From the NCBI GenBank assembly GCA_034663685.1, contig JAXDJC010000246.1, positions 1 to 17,210 on the forward strand: 17,210 nt of DNA, in the 5' to 3' direction. The stretch comes from AC-37 sp034663685 (lineage in GTDB: Bacteria > Actinomycetota > Thermoleophilia > Solirubrobacterales > Thermoleophilaceae). Below are positions 8,272-14,984 of the stretch, piece by piece; positions within the stretch are counted from its first letter, which is position 1, and each line of letters opens with the position of its first letter. The notes below the pieces were generated by a model. That model saw only the letters and a list, made by a program, of their open reading frames with translations. It searched no databases and had not been told where the DNA came from. A program made the position numbers and the translations under genes.

Positions 8272-8751
8272 CTACTCCTGGTACCTGTACTCGGTGTCGC
8301 CGATCCGGATCGTGTCGGCCACACGGAGCTGCTCGGGCTTGCGCAGCTGGCGCCCGTTCAGGTACGTGCCGTTGGTCGATCCCATGTCCTCGATGTACAT
8401 GAACTGGCCGCGCGGGAAGATCCGGGCGTGCGCGGAGGAGGCGTAAGGATCGTCGATCCGCACGTCGGCCGTGGGCGAGCGGCCCACGGTGGCGCTCTCG
8501 TCGATCTCGAAGGCCGTCCCCGGCTCGTAGCCGAGCGCGGCCACCACCTCCAGCCGCGGCCGCACGCCGCTGCGCAGGTCCATCGCCGCTCCGCGCTTGC
8601 GGGCGTCGCCGCCGGACCCCTCCTCGGCCTCGTCGGGCATCCGCCCGGTGCCGGCCATGTCCTTCAGCGCGCTGCGCACGGTCCAGAGCAGGAAGAGGTA
8701 GAGCACGGCCAGGAACCCGAACTTGAGCAGCACGGCGATGGGATCTGTCAA
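8272..8751 (-). CDS. fhaB: Membrane-anchored FHA-domain protein FhaB (FipA)
   Basis: A 159-residue phosphothreonine-binding adaptor. An N-terminal membrane helix (about 8-25, KFGFLAVLYLFLLWTV) is followed by a charged spacer (about 28-60) and a C-terminal FHA domain (about 65-157). The FHA core residues are visible: GRS (90-92), SSAHARI (about 105-111) and GSTNGTYLNG (about 123-132). In mycobacteria this protein links kinase signalling to FtsZ/FtsQ and cell-wall assembly. The start is TTG (8749-8751) with only a distant GGAG upstream; it was chosen because the membrane helix begins almost at once. An ATG nearby at 8767 is out of frame. It sits 19 bases after fhaA and seven before pstP. Confidence 0.92.
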   Translation of the reverse strand: MTDPIAVLLKFGFLAVLYLFLLWTVRSALKDMAGTGRMPDEAEEGSGGDARKRGAAMDLRSGVRPRLEVVAALGYEPGTAFEIDESATVGRSPTADVRIDDPYASSAHARIFPRGQFMYIEDMGSTNGTYLNGRQLRKPEQLRVADTIRIGDTEYRYQE

Positions 8752-8770
8752 CGAGGGGCTCCGGTCATGG

Positions 8771-9535
8771 CTATTCGAGCTCGAAGCGGAGGCGAGCGAG
8801 GCCGAACACGAGCTCGTCGCCCGGCTCGAGACTGGCGTTCTCCACGCGGCGGCCGTTCACCTTCACGCCGTTCGTGGAACCGAGGTCGGTCACGACCCAG
8901 CGGCCGTCCTCGTTGCGCAGCTCGGCGTGGCGGCGCGAGACGTTCGGGTCGTCCACCGTGATGTCGCAGTCGCGCGAGCGGCCGACCAGCATCCGGCTCC
9001 CCGAGAGCACGGTGCGCTTGTCCTCGCCCACCAGCAGCGCCCGGGCGCCCGGGCGCTGCGGGGCCTCGAGCTTGCGCGCGGAGCGGTCGGGCGAGTAGAC
9101 CATCGTGTGGCCGAAGTCGCCCGCCGACGGCGCCTCCTCGGGCCAGTCGGGAACCTCCTCGTCCGGCGGCTGCACGAGCTGCGCCTGGATGCCGAACTCG
9201 CCCAGGCTGAGCCGCTCGTCCGTCTCGAACTCGATCGTCGGGCGCGTGACGAGCGCAAGGCCCTCGGTGCGCGCGTGCTCGAGCAGGTAGTCGGAGAGCT
9301 CCTTCTTCAACCCGTCCTCGTAGCCCTCGAAGTGCCCGCGGTCCTCCGGCGAGAGCCACACCGTGTAGTGGTTGGGCACGTAGGTGTGCGAGATCGAGCG
9401 CGTCTGGTTGTCCTGCATCTCCTTCGCCAGCTTGCGCGCCAGCTCGACCGGCTCGACCTTGGAGCGGAACGCGCGGCTGAACGCGCCTCCGACCAGGCCC
9501 TCCAGCTTCGCCTCGAGGCTTCTAAGGACACTCAC
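8771..9535 (-). CDS. fhaA: DUF3662 + FHA-domain protein FhaA
   Basis: A 254-residue cytoplasmic adaptor. The N-terminal DUF3662/FhaA_N domain (about 1-120) starts MSVLRSLEAKLEGLVGGAFS and includes KVEPVELARKLAKEM and TYVPNHYTVWLSP. A spacer rich in Pro, Glu and Asp contains GHTMVYSPD (about 142-150), a threonine that could be a kinase site (inference). The C-terminal FHA domain (about 165-253) carries GRS (185-187), SRRH (200-203) and LGSTNG (218-223), the standard phosphothreonine-binding set. In mycobacteria FhaA binds phosphorylated MviN/MurJ and regulates lipid II export. That is notable because a kinase with a MurJ-like ectodomain is encoded at the other end of this cluster. The start is GTG 9535, 12 bases after the upstream kinase stop, so the two are co-transcribed. 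Confidence 0.95.
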   Translation of the reverse strand: MSVLRSLEAKLEGLVGGAFSRAFRSKVEPVELARKLAKEMQDNQTRSISHTYVPNHYTVWLSPEDRGHFEGYEDGLKKELSDYLLEHARTEGLALVTRPTIEFETDERLSLGEFGIQAQLVQPPDEEVPDWPEEAPSAGDFGHTMVYSPDRSARKLEAPQRPGARALLVGEDKRTVLSGSRMLVGRSRDCDITVDDPNVSRRHAELRNEDGRWVVTDLGSTNGVKVNGRRVENASLEPGDELVFGLARLRFELE

Positions 9536-9547
9536 GGGCGAGCCATC

Positions 9548-11398
9548 CTACGGGAGAGGCTCCTGGCTCCCGAGGCGCGGACGCAGCCCGGACCAGATGG
9601 CCGCGACGGCCACGAACGCCCCGATCGCGGCGCCCGCCGTGGCGCCGCGGGCGTCGTCCGGCGCGCCCGCGCCGGACATCAGCTGGGCGATTGCGCGGTG
9701 AGTCGCCACCAGCCCGGCCGCCCACACGAGGCCGGCCAGCACGTCGAGCGGGAGGGAGCGGCCGCGCACCACGAGCGGCAGCACGGCGGCGAACGCCGCC
9801 CAGGCGACCACCGTCAGCGCCGCGGCCGACAGCAGGACCGGCCCGATCGCGTGCGTGAGGGCGCCCGACAGCGAGCCCGCCCAGTGGCCGCGGGTCTCCG
9901 CGTCGCCCGGCACGCCGTAGAGCAGCCGGCGGCCGCTCAGCAGCTCGGCCGTGGACAGCCAGATGAAGCCGGCGGCGCCGAGGCCGGCGCGGCGCCAGGC
10001 CGTCGACGCGAGGCCGGCCGCGCCCACGAAGGCGGGGCCGATCCCGATCAGGCCGAGAAGCGGTGCGCCGGCCGGCATCGACCACAGCCGTCCGCCGCGC
10101 AGCAGCAGCGGGGGCACCACGAGCAGGGCGAGGCCCACCACGAGCGCGGTGCCGTCGAGCAGCTCGGTGCCGAGCCAGCCCACCACGCCGATCGCCGCCG
10201 CCAGCCAGCCGAGCCGCGGCAGCAGCGCCACCGCCACCGCGGTCGCCGTCACGGCGGCGGCCTCGCTGAAGGTGGGGCGCGGCCCGAGCGACTCGAGTGC
10301 GGCCAGCACCAGGGCCGCGGCGGCGAGCCCGGCGATCGAGCGCGTGACGAGGTCCTGCGAGCGGCCGCTCGGCAGCGCGAGGATGTCGGTGCGCGCGCCG
10401 GTGGGCTCGGAGTGCGGGATGCCCATGCGCTCGGCCGTGTCGGTGTCCACGAGGCCGCCCTTGTCGGCCAGCTGGTCCGCCTCGTGGTGCAGGGCGGCGC
10501 GCAGCGAGCCGAGGTCGGGGCGGCGTTCGGCCATCGGGTCGAGCGCGGCGTCCACCCACGCGCACATGTCGCGCGGGAGGTCGGGCCGGTACGCGCTCAG
10601 CAGCGGTAGGCGCTGTCCGAGGCGGCGGGCGGTGGCGGCGGGCGTGGGACCGCGCACGGGGTTCACGCCGGTCCAGGACTCGTACAGGGTCAGCGCGAGC
10701 GAGTAGACGTCGGCGGCCTCGGTCACGCGGCGGCCCTCGGCCTGCTCGGGCGCCATGTACGCGAGCGTGCCCACCACGTCGCCCGTGCGCGTGAGCGGAT
10801 CGCCGATCGTGAGCTGCGCCACGCCGAAGTCGGCGAGCTTCGCGAACCCGGCGCCCGCCGCCGGCTGCGCCACCACGATCACGTTCTGGGGCTTCACGTC
10901 TCGGTGCACCACCTTGCGGTCGTGCGCGTGGGCGAGGGCGTCGCACAGGGCCACGCCGATGCGGGCCACGTCGCGATCGGAGAGCGCGCCCGCGCGGGTC
11001 AGGTCCGCCACCGTCCGCCCGGGCACGAGCTCGGACACGAGGTAGACCGCGTCGTCGTCCTCGCCGAGCTCGTAGAGCGACACGATGCCCGGGTGGTTCA
11101 GCCGCGCGGCCACGCGCGCCTCGCGCGCGGCGCGCACGGTCACCGGGTCGTCGCCGTCGGCCTGGATGATCTTGACCGCCACCTCGCGCTCGAGCTTCTC
11201 GTCGAAAGCGAGCCAGACCACCCCGAAGCCACCCGCGCCGAGCTTGCGCTCGAGCCGGTAGCGCCCGAGCACCAGGCGGCCGCCGGGGCCGTTCACGCGC
11301 TCGCCGGCGAGCGGCGCCGTGGCGTCCTCATGCGCGGAGAAACGACCGCCGAGCCTGGCGGTGCGGTCCTCCTGCGGGCCCAGCTCGTCTGTCGTCAC
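9548..11398 (-). CDS. Ser/Thr protein kinase with polytopic membrane C-terminus
   Basis: A kinase of about 616 residues. After roughly 45 low-complexity residues the kinase domain (about 46-305) has GAGGFG (54-59), VAVK (K76), HRDVKPQN (165-172, D167), DFG (190-192) and an activation segment TRTGDVVGTLAYMAPEQ. The loop before DFG is enlarged by AQPAAGAGFAKL. From about 352 to the end there are some seven to nine hydrophobic stretches with short loops, so this is a multi-pass membrane protein, unlike single-pass PknA/PknB. I do not recognise the membrane domain. An in-frame TTG at 11503 would give 651 residues, but 11399-11503 has AT-rich third positions and looks non-coding, so GTG 11398 is preferred although its Shine-Dalgarno is weak. 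It heads the operon, 12 bases before fhaA, where mycobacteria have no kinase. Confidence 0.88.
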   Translation of the reverse strand: MTTDELGPQEDRTARLGGRFSAHEDATAPLAGERVNGPGGRLVLGRYRLERKLGAGGFGVVWLAFDEKLEREVAVKIIQADGDDPVTVRAAREARVAARLNHPGIVSLYELGEDDDAVYLVSELVPGRTVADLTRAGALSDRDVARIGVALCDALAHAHDRKVVHRDVKPQNVIVVAQPAAGAGFAKLADFGVAQLTIGDPLTRTGDVVGTLAYMAPEQAEGRRVTEAADVYSLALTLYESWTGVNPVRGPTPAATARRLGQRLPLLSAYRPDLPRDMCAWVDAALDPMAERRPDLGSLRAALHHEADQLADKGGLVDTDTAERMGIPHSEPTGARTDILALPSGRSQDLVTRSIAGLAAAALVLAALESLGPRPTFSEAAAVTATAVAVALLPRLGWLAAAIGVVGWLGTELLDGTALVVGLALLVVPPLLLRGGRLWSMPAGAPLLGLIGIGPAFVGAAGLASTAWRRAGLGAAGFIWLSTAELLSGRRLLYGVPGDAETRGHWAGSLSGALTHAIGPVLLSAAALTVVAWAAFAAVLPLVVRGRSLPLDVLAGLVWAAGLVATHRAIAQLMSGAGAPDDARGATAGAAIGAFVAVAAIWSGLRPRLGSQEPLP

Positions 11399-11488
11399 GG
11401 GACGTTCCACTGCGGCTTTCGTGTTCGGGGCGGCGGGGCGGCTACCTGCCGGATGGGCGCCACCGCCCGCCGTGCGGCCGGAGCGCCC

Positions 11489-11494
11489 GTAATA
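11489..11494 (-). promoter_or_regulatory. Possible -10 element of the cell-wall/kinase operon
   Basis: TATTAC on the minus strand matches TATAAT at four of six positions. It lies in the 139-base divergent space between the kinase GTG at 11398 and the plus-strand gene at 11538. No clear -35 hexamer is visible. If used, it would give a leader of roughly 80 bases and would exclude the TTG at 11503 as the start. On the other strand TAGCCT (11504-11509) could serve the plus-strand gene. Both are weak readings. Confidence 0.2.
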
Positions 11495-11537
11495 CTGGAC
11501 CAATAGCCTGGCACCTACGGCGGGCTGGAGCGTTCAT

Positions 11538-12629
11538 TTGTCCTTCTTCGACGACCGAGACGACCGTCCCAGCAGGACCACGACACGGCGAGCACCGCCG
11601 CGCGGGCCCGGCACCGATCGCCAAACGCTGGTGGTCCGGCGCGCGATCGCGGGCGGCGCCGCGCTGCTGGTCCTCATCCTGCTGTTCGTGGTGATCAAGG
11701 GCTGCCGCGACAGCGCGCGCAAGGACGCCTTCCGCAGCTACGTGCGCGACGTCGGGGCGCTGGATCAGGAGTCCGACCAGACGAGCACCTCCCTGTTCGG
11801 CATCCTCACCAAGCCGGGCAAGCGCACGCCGCTCCAGCTCCAGAGCGACGTGAACACCTTCCAGAGCGACGCCGCTCAGCTGGTGGACCGCGCTCGCGGC
11901 ACCGACCATCCGGGCGAGGTCGACGACGCCCAGCGCTACTTCGTCGAGTCGCTCGAATTCCGCCGCGACGGGATCGGCCGGATCGCTCGCGAGCTGCCGG
12001 CGGCGCTCGGCGACCAGGGCCGCGACGAGGCCATCGCGCGGATCGCGGTGACCATGCGCGACTTCCTCGCGGGCGACGTGATCTACGACGAGCGCTTCGT
12101 GCCGCGCCTCACGCGCGCGGTCAAGAAGGAGAAGCTCGGCGACCTCACGATCCCGCGCAGCCGCTTCCTGCCCGACCTCCAGTGGGTGCGGCCCACGGTG
12201 GTGGCCCAGCGGATCAATGCGATCCGCAGCGGGGGCACCGGCACGGGGCCGATCGCGCCCGGCCTGCACGGCACCGCGCTCGTGAGCGTCACCGCCAAGC
12301 CGAGCGGCAGGCTGCTCAGCTCGGCCGGCGCCACCTCCATCGTGGTTTCCCCGCGGCTGTCGTTCGACGTGGCGTTCAGCAACGGCGGCGTGAACGAGGA
12401 GCGCAACGTCACGGTGTCGCTCACCATCTCGGGTTCCGGCAAGCCGCTGGTTCGCGAGCAGACGGTCCCGTCGATCAAGCCGGGCGAGCAGAAGACCGTG
12501 AGCATCCCGCTCGCGGCCACGCCGCCCATCGGCCAGCCGGTCACGATCAGGGTCGAGGTCAAGCCGGTGCCGGGCGAGAAGAAGGTCGACAACAACAAGC
12601 AGAGCTTCCCGGCGATCTTCACGCGCTAG
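11538..12629 (+). CDS. Single-pass membrane protein with CARDB-like C-terminal domain
   Basis: A 363-residue protein of unknown function. A basic, Arg/Pro/Thr-rich cytoplasmic segment (1-34) leads to one membrane helix (about 36-54), then KGCRDSARKD. The outside part begins with a helical region (about 60-190) rich in Gln, Asp and Arg, with DFLAGDVIYDERF near its end. The C-terminal 100 residues (about 262-363) have the strand pattern and VAFSNGGVNEERNVTVSLTI...KPGEQKTVSIPL...RVEVKPVPGEKKVDNN of a CARDB/Ig-like adhesion fold. The start is TTG 11538 with GGAG seven bases upstream, the best Shine-Dalgarno on this strand. It is divergent from the kinase-led operon and 22 bases before the DUF4446 gene. 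A role at the cell envelope is likely from topology and neighbours; nothing more specific can be said. Confidence 0.85.
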   Translation: MSFFDDRDDRPSRTTTRRAPPRGPGTDRQTLVVRRAIAGGAALLVLILLFVVIKGCRDSARKDAFRSYVRDVGALDQESDQTSTSLFGILTKPGKRTPLQLQSDVNTFQSDAAQLVDRARGTDHPGEVDDAQRYFVESLEFRRDGIGRIARELPAALGDQGRDEAIARIAVTMRDFLAGDVIYDERFVPRLTRAVKKEKLGDLTIPRSRFLPDLQWVRPTVVAQRINAIRSGGTGTGPIAPGLHGTALVSVTAKPSGRLLSSAGATSIVVSPRLSFDVAFSNGGVNEERNVTVSLTISGSGKPLVREQTVPSIKPGEQKTVSIPLAATPPIGQPVTIRVEVKPVPGEKKVDNNKQSFPAIFTR

Positions 12630-12651
12630 GGCGGCGGTAGCCTCAGCCGCG

Positions 12652-13164
12652 ATGGACAACCTCACGACCACACCGGGGATCGTGGCGCTGGCCGCGGGCG
12701 GCGTGGCGCTGATCGCGCTCATGCTGGCCGTGGTGCTCGCGTTCAAGCTCCGGCGCCTGCGTCAGGCGCAGTCCGCCGTGCTCGGGGAGTACGGCTCGCG
12801 CGACCTCGTCACGCACGCCGAGCGCCTCGAGCACGCGTTCACCGAGATGCGCGACTGGGTCGAGGAGTCGATGCAGCACCTCGACTCGCGGATGGCCGGC
12901 GCCGAGCAGCGCGTGGACGGCTGCATCGCCTACCACGCGCTCGTCCGCTACGACGCCTACAACGAGCTCTCCGGGCACCAGTCGAGCTCGATGGCCCTGC
13001 TCGACAGCCACCGCAACGGGTTGGTGCTCTCGTCGATCGTGCACCGCGACCAGGCGCGTATGTACGTCAAGCAGGTACAGGGCGGCGAGGGCGAGGTGGC
13101 CCTCTCGCCCGAGGAGCAGCAGGCCGTGGAGACAGCGCTGGCCTCGCCGCTGCGCGCGGCCTGA
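12652..13164 (+). CDS. DUF4446 family membrane protein
   Basis: A 170-residue protein with one N-terminal membrane helix (about 9-31, IVALAAGGVALIALMLAVVLAF) and a cytoplasmic part. A likely coiled coil (about 35-85, RLRRLRQAQ to GAEQRV) leads to the DUF4446 core: VRYDAYNELSGHQSSSMALLDSHRNGLVLSSI, then HRDQARMYVKQV and a C-terminal LSPEEQQAVETAL helix. Function is unknown; the family is found in Firmicutes and Actinobacteria, and members are short membrane-tethered proteins like this one. It starts at ATG 12652 without a strong Shine-Dalgarno, 22 bases after the previous gene and five before pheA, so it is probably in one transcript with both. Confidence 0.88.
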   Translation: MDNLTTTPGIVALAAGGVALIALMLAVVLAFKLRRLRQAQSAVLGEYGSRDLVTHAERLEHAFTEMRDWVEESMQHLDSRMAGAEQRVDGCIAYHALVRYDAYNELSGHQSSSMALLDSHRNGLVLSSIVHRDQARMYVKQVQGGEGEVALSPEEQQAVETALASPLRAA

Positions 13165-13169
13165 GCCGG

Positions 13170-14033
13170 ATGCGGGTCGCGTTCCTCGGCCCGGCCGGGA
13201 CGTTCACCGAGGAGGCGCTGCGGCACTCGGCCCCGGCGGGGACCAAGCTGGAGGAGGTTCCCTACACCACGGTCTACGAGACCGTGATGGCGGTGCAGTC
13301 GGGCGAGGTGGACGCCGCCGTGGCGCCGATCGAGAACTCGCTCGAGGGGTCGGTCACCGCCACGCTCGACGCGCTCGCCGGGGAGGCCGCCCGGGTGCGG
13401 ATCGCGGCGGAGGTCGTGCGGCCGGTGAGCCACTGCCTGATCGCGCGCGCCGGCGTGAGCATGGACGAGCTGACCCGCGTGATCTCGCACCCGCAGGCGA
13501 TCGCGCAGTGCGCCGAGTTCCTGCGCGGGCCGCTGGCGCACGCCGAGCCCGGCTCGGCGCCCTCGACCGCGGACGCCGTGCGCACGGTGGCGGAGGCCGC
13601 CGAGCCGTGGGCGGCGCTTGCGCCCCGGCTGGCGGCCGAGCTCTACGGCTGCGAGGTGTTGGCGGAGGGAGTGGAGGACCGCCCGGACAACCTGACCCGC
13701 TTCGTATGGCTGACACCCGAGGGGTCTGACCCCCTGCACGACCGCAAGGGGTCAGACCCCTCGCCCCAGCCCAAGTTGAAGACGTCGATCGTCTTCTGGG
13801 GGTTCAACGACGAGTCGCCGGGTGCTCTCGTGGGGGTTCTCGCCGAGCTCGCCGACCGCGGCGTGAACCTCACGAAGATCGAGTCGCGGCCGCGGCGCTT
13901 CGCACTCGGGCACTACATGTTCTTCGCCGATCTCGACGGTGGGATCGGCGACGCGGCCGTCGGCGAGGCCCTTGGCGCGCTTCGCCAACGCGTCGAGACG
14001 CTCCGCGTTCTGGGCAGCTATCCCGTGCTCTGA
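13170..14033 (+). CDS. pheA: Prephenate dehydratase PheA (PDT-ACT)
   Basis: A 287-residue enzyme converting prephenate to phenylpyruvate in phenylalanine synthesis. The catalytic PDT domain (about 1-180) has FLGPAGTF (5-12), APIENS (52-57), SHPQA (106-110) and NLTRF (174-178) with the catalytic threonine T176. The ACT domain (about 204-285) has the Phe-binding motifs GALVGVL (218-224) and ESRP (238-241), so feedback inhibition by Phe is expected. There is no chorismate mutase domain, as usual in Actinobacteria. Odd feature: the linker PEGSDPLHDRKGSDPSP (183-199) is encoded by a long inverted repeat and repeats GSDP, as if a mobile palindrome had inserted in frame. The start is ATG 13170, five bases after the DUF4446 stop. 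Confidence 0.96.
   Translation: MRVAFLGPAGTFTEEALRHSAPAGTKLEEVPYTTVYETVMAVQSGEVDAAVAPIENSLEGSVTATLDALAGEAARVRIAAEVVRPVSHCLIARAGVSMDELTRVISHPQAIAQCAEFLRGPLAHAEPGSAPSTADAVRTVAEAAEPWAALAPRLAAELYGCEVLAEGVEDRPDNLTRFVWLTPEGSDPLHDRKGSDPSPQPKLKTSIVFWGFNDESPGALVGVLAELADRGVNLTKIESRPRRFALGHYMFFADLDGGIGDAAVGEALGALRQRVETLRVLGSYPVL
13718..13763. repeat. 16-bp inverted repeat (REP-like palindrome) inside pheA
   Basis: Arms at 13718-13733 and 13748-13763 are perfectly complementary over 16 bases, with a 14-base loop (13734-13747). Each arm contains the core GGGGTC(T/A)GACCCC, itself nearly palindromic. A compact GC-rich inverted repeat of this form resembles REP-type elements mobilised by REP-associated tyrosine transposases, and similar GGGGTCAGACCCC units recur in some bacterial genomes. 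It lies exactly in the linker between the PDT and ACT domains and keeps frame. Confidence 0.9.
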
Positions 14034-14061
14034 GGCGGCATGGGCCGACCCGCCGCCTCGT

Positions 14062-14067
14062 TAGACT
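14062..14067 (+). promoter_or_regulatory. -10 element (TANNNT) for a leaderless HNH transcript
   Basis: TAGACT fits the actinobacterial TANNNT -10 consensus and ends nine bases before the GTG at 14077, so transcription would start at or within a base or two of the start codon. No Shine-Dalgarno precedes that GTG. This suggests the HNH gene has its own leaderless promoter despite following pheA by only 43 bases. Confidence 0.45.
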
Positions 14068-14076
14068 GGGCGCCAA

Positions 14077-14676
14077 GTGGCCACCGCCACCGCCCCAGTC
14101 AGTGAGGTCGACGCCCGGCCAGACCGGCCCGGCGCGCTGCCCCGGGAGCGGCAGGGGCAGCGCGGGACGAGCAGCCGCGTGCTCGTGCTGAACGCGTCGT
14201 ATGAGCCGATCAACGTCTGCACCGTGCGCCGCGCGGTGGTGCTCGTGCTCAAGCAGCGCGCCGAGGTGCTCGAGCGCTCCGATCGCGACCTGCACGCCGA
14301 GAGCCTCACCGTCGCCCGGCCGGCGGTCATCAGGCTCGTGACCTACGTGCGGGTGCCGCGCGATGCCCACTCGCGCAAGATCACCCGCCGCGCGATCTTC
14401 GCCCGCGACGGCTGGCGCTGCCAGTACTGCGGCACGGGCCACGGCACGCTCACCGTGGATCACGTGATCCCGCGGTCCAAGGGCGGCACGTCGGGCTGGG
14501 ACAACATCGTGACCTGCTGCGCGCCGTGCAACAGGCGCAAGGGCGACCACCTTCCGAAGAGCGTGGGCATGCACCCCAAGCGCAAGCCGTCGCCGCCGAG
14601 CCCGACGATCTTCGTGCACGTGGCGGTCACGCGCGTGCCGGACACCTGGCAGCAGTACCTGCCCGCCGCGGCGTAG
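14077..14676 (+). CDS. HNH endonuclease family protein
   Basis: A 199-residue protein. After a disordered, Pro/Arg-rich start (about 1-33) comes RVLVLNASYEPINVCTVRRAVVLVLKQRAEVLE (34-66), the N-terminal module seen in housekeeping-type actinobacterial HNH proteins. The HNH nuclease domain (about 105-160) has two zinc-binding pairs, C115/C118 (CQYC) and C148/C151 (CAPC), the catalytic DHV (H129), PRSKGG, WDNIV (N143) and RRKGDH (H158). It is not linked here to a restriction system, prophage or inteins; such stand-alone proteins are widespread and their DNA target is unknown. GTG 14077 was chosen because of the leaderless promoter motif and because no other start fits the conserved N-terminus. 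Confidence 0.9.
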   Translation: MATATAPVSEVDARPDRPGALPRERQGQRGTSSRVLVLNASYEPINVCTVRRAVVLVLKQRAEVLERSDRDLHAESLTVARPAVIRLVTYVRVPRDAHSRKITRRAIFARDGWRCQYCGTGHGTLTVDHVIPRSKGGTSGWDNIVTCCAPCNRRKGDHLPKSVGMHPKRKPSPPSPTIFVHVAVTRVPDTWQQYLPAAA

Positions 14677-14698
14677 CGGCGCACACCGCCCGGACGCA

Positions 14699-14728
14699 CG
14701 AGGGGCGCCCCGCTTGGGACGCCCCTCG
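14699..14728. terminator. Strong hairpin, probable bidirectional terminator
   Basis: CGAGGGGCG (14699-14707) pairs perfectly with CGCCCCTCG (14720-14728). After one C-A mismatch three more pairs close a GCTT loop. It begins 22 bases after the HNH stop. There is no T-tract on either strand, which is common for actinobacterial terminators. It could end the HNH transcript and also any minus-strand RNA coming from 14980. Confidence 0.6.
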
Positions 14729-14840
14729 CAAACACTGCTGAATGAATCGAAAGCGGCACTGAAGCGCGTTCGCTCGCACCGGTGCGCTGAATCGGCTTGC
14801 GCTCCTTCGCGCGGTGGCCCTTGCTCTTGCGCCGGCCGGG

Positions 14841-14936
14841 GGGACCAAATCCGACCTCCGTCTTCGACGGTGCCCGGGGTGGACTCCCTAGGCGGGTCCA
14901 GCGTCCGGCCTAGCGGCCGGGCACCTCCAGGGTCCC
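14841..14936 (-). ncRNA. Candidate structured RNA with nested and alternative stems
   Basis: Perfectly complementary segments are nested. P0 is 14841-14846 with 14931-14936 (6 bp). P1 is 14869-14877 with 14917-14925 (9 bp). P2 is 14888-14893 with 14908-14913 (6 bp). A local hairpin, 14858-14862 with 14866-14870, has a three-base loop and shares two bases with P1. A competing fold pairs 14905-14910 with 14915-14920 across a four-base loop and 14881-14884 with 14896-14899; it excludes P1 and P2. Such a two-state layout is typical of attenuators and riboswitches. The minus strand is favoured because of the Shine-Dalgarno, short ORF and promoter-like element on that side. There is no same-strand gene downstream within the window that it could obviously control, so its role is open. 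Confidence 0.35.
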
Positions 14937-14954
14937 GTTCAGACTGTCACTCAA
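14910..14954 (-). CDS. Possible 14-codon leader-type ORF
   Basis: TTG at 14952-14954 opens a 14-codon frame reading MSDSLNGTLEVPGR and ending in TAG (14910-14912). The minus-strand AAGGAGGTG (14963-14971) stands eight bases upstream, the strongest Shine-Dalgarno in the window. An in-frame ATG further upstream would add residues but would place that Shine-Dalgarno inside the ORF. The codons overlap the 5' arms of stems P0 and P1, and the stop falls in P2, as expected for a leader peptide whose translation alters RNA folding. No run of a single amino acid is present. It is too short for homology judgement. Confidence 0.3.
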   Translation of the reverse strand: MSDSLNGTLEVPGR

Positions 14955-14984
14955 GTTAGGACCACCTCCTTCCTCTGGTTCGTC

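Noticed and set aside
8723..10609. Long plus-strand open frame (628 codons) opposite fhaA and the operon-head kinase
   Set aside because: Composition is Arg/Ala/Gly/His-rich without any fold or motif, and it lies antisense to genes with clear conserved domains; a typical GC-rich shadow frame.
11399..11503. Extra 35 codons at the start of the operon-head kinase (TTG start)
   Set aside because: Third positions are unusually AT-rich, no Shine-Dalgarno is seen, and a -10-like TATTAC falls inside it; GTG 11398 fits better, though this is not certain.
14959..14974. Likeness to the 16S rRNA 3' end on the plus strand (GGACCACCTCCTTCC)
   Set aside because: No other rRNA sequence is nearby; it is simply the complement of a strong Shine-Dalgarno on the minus strand.
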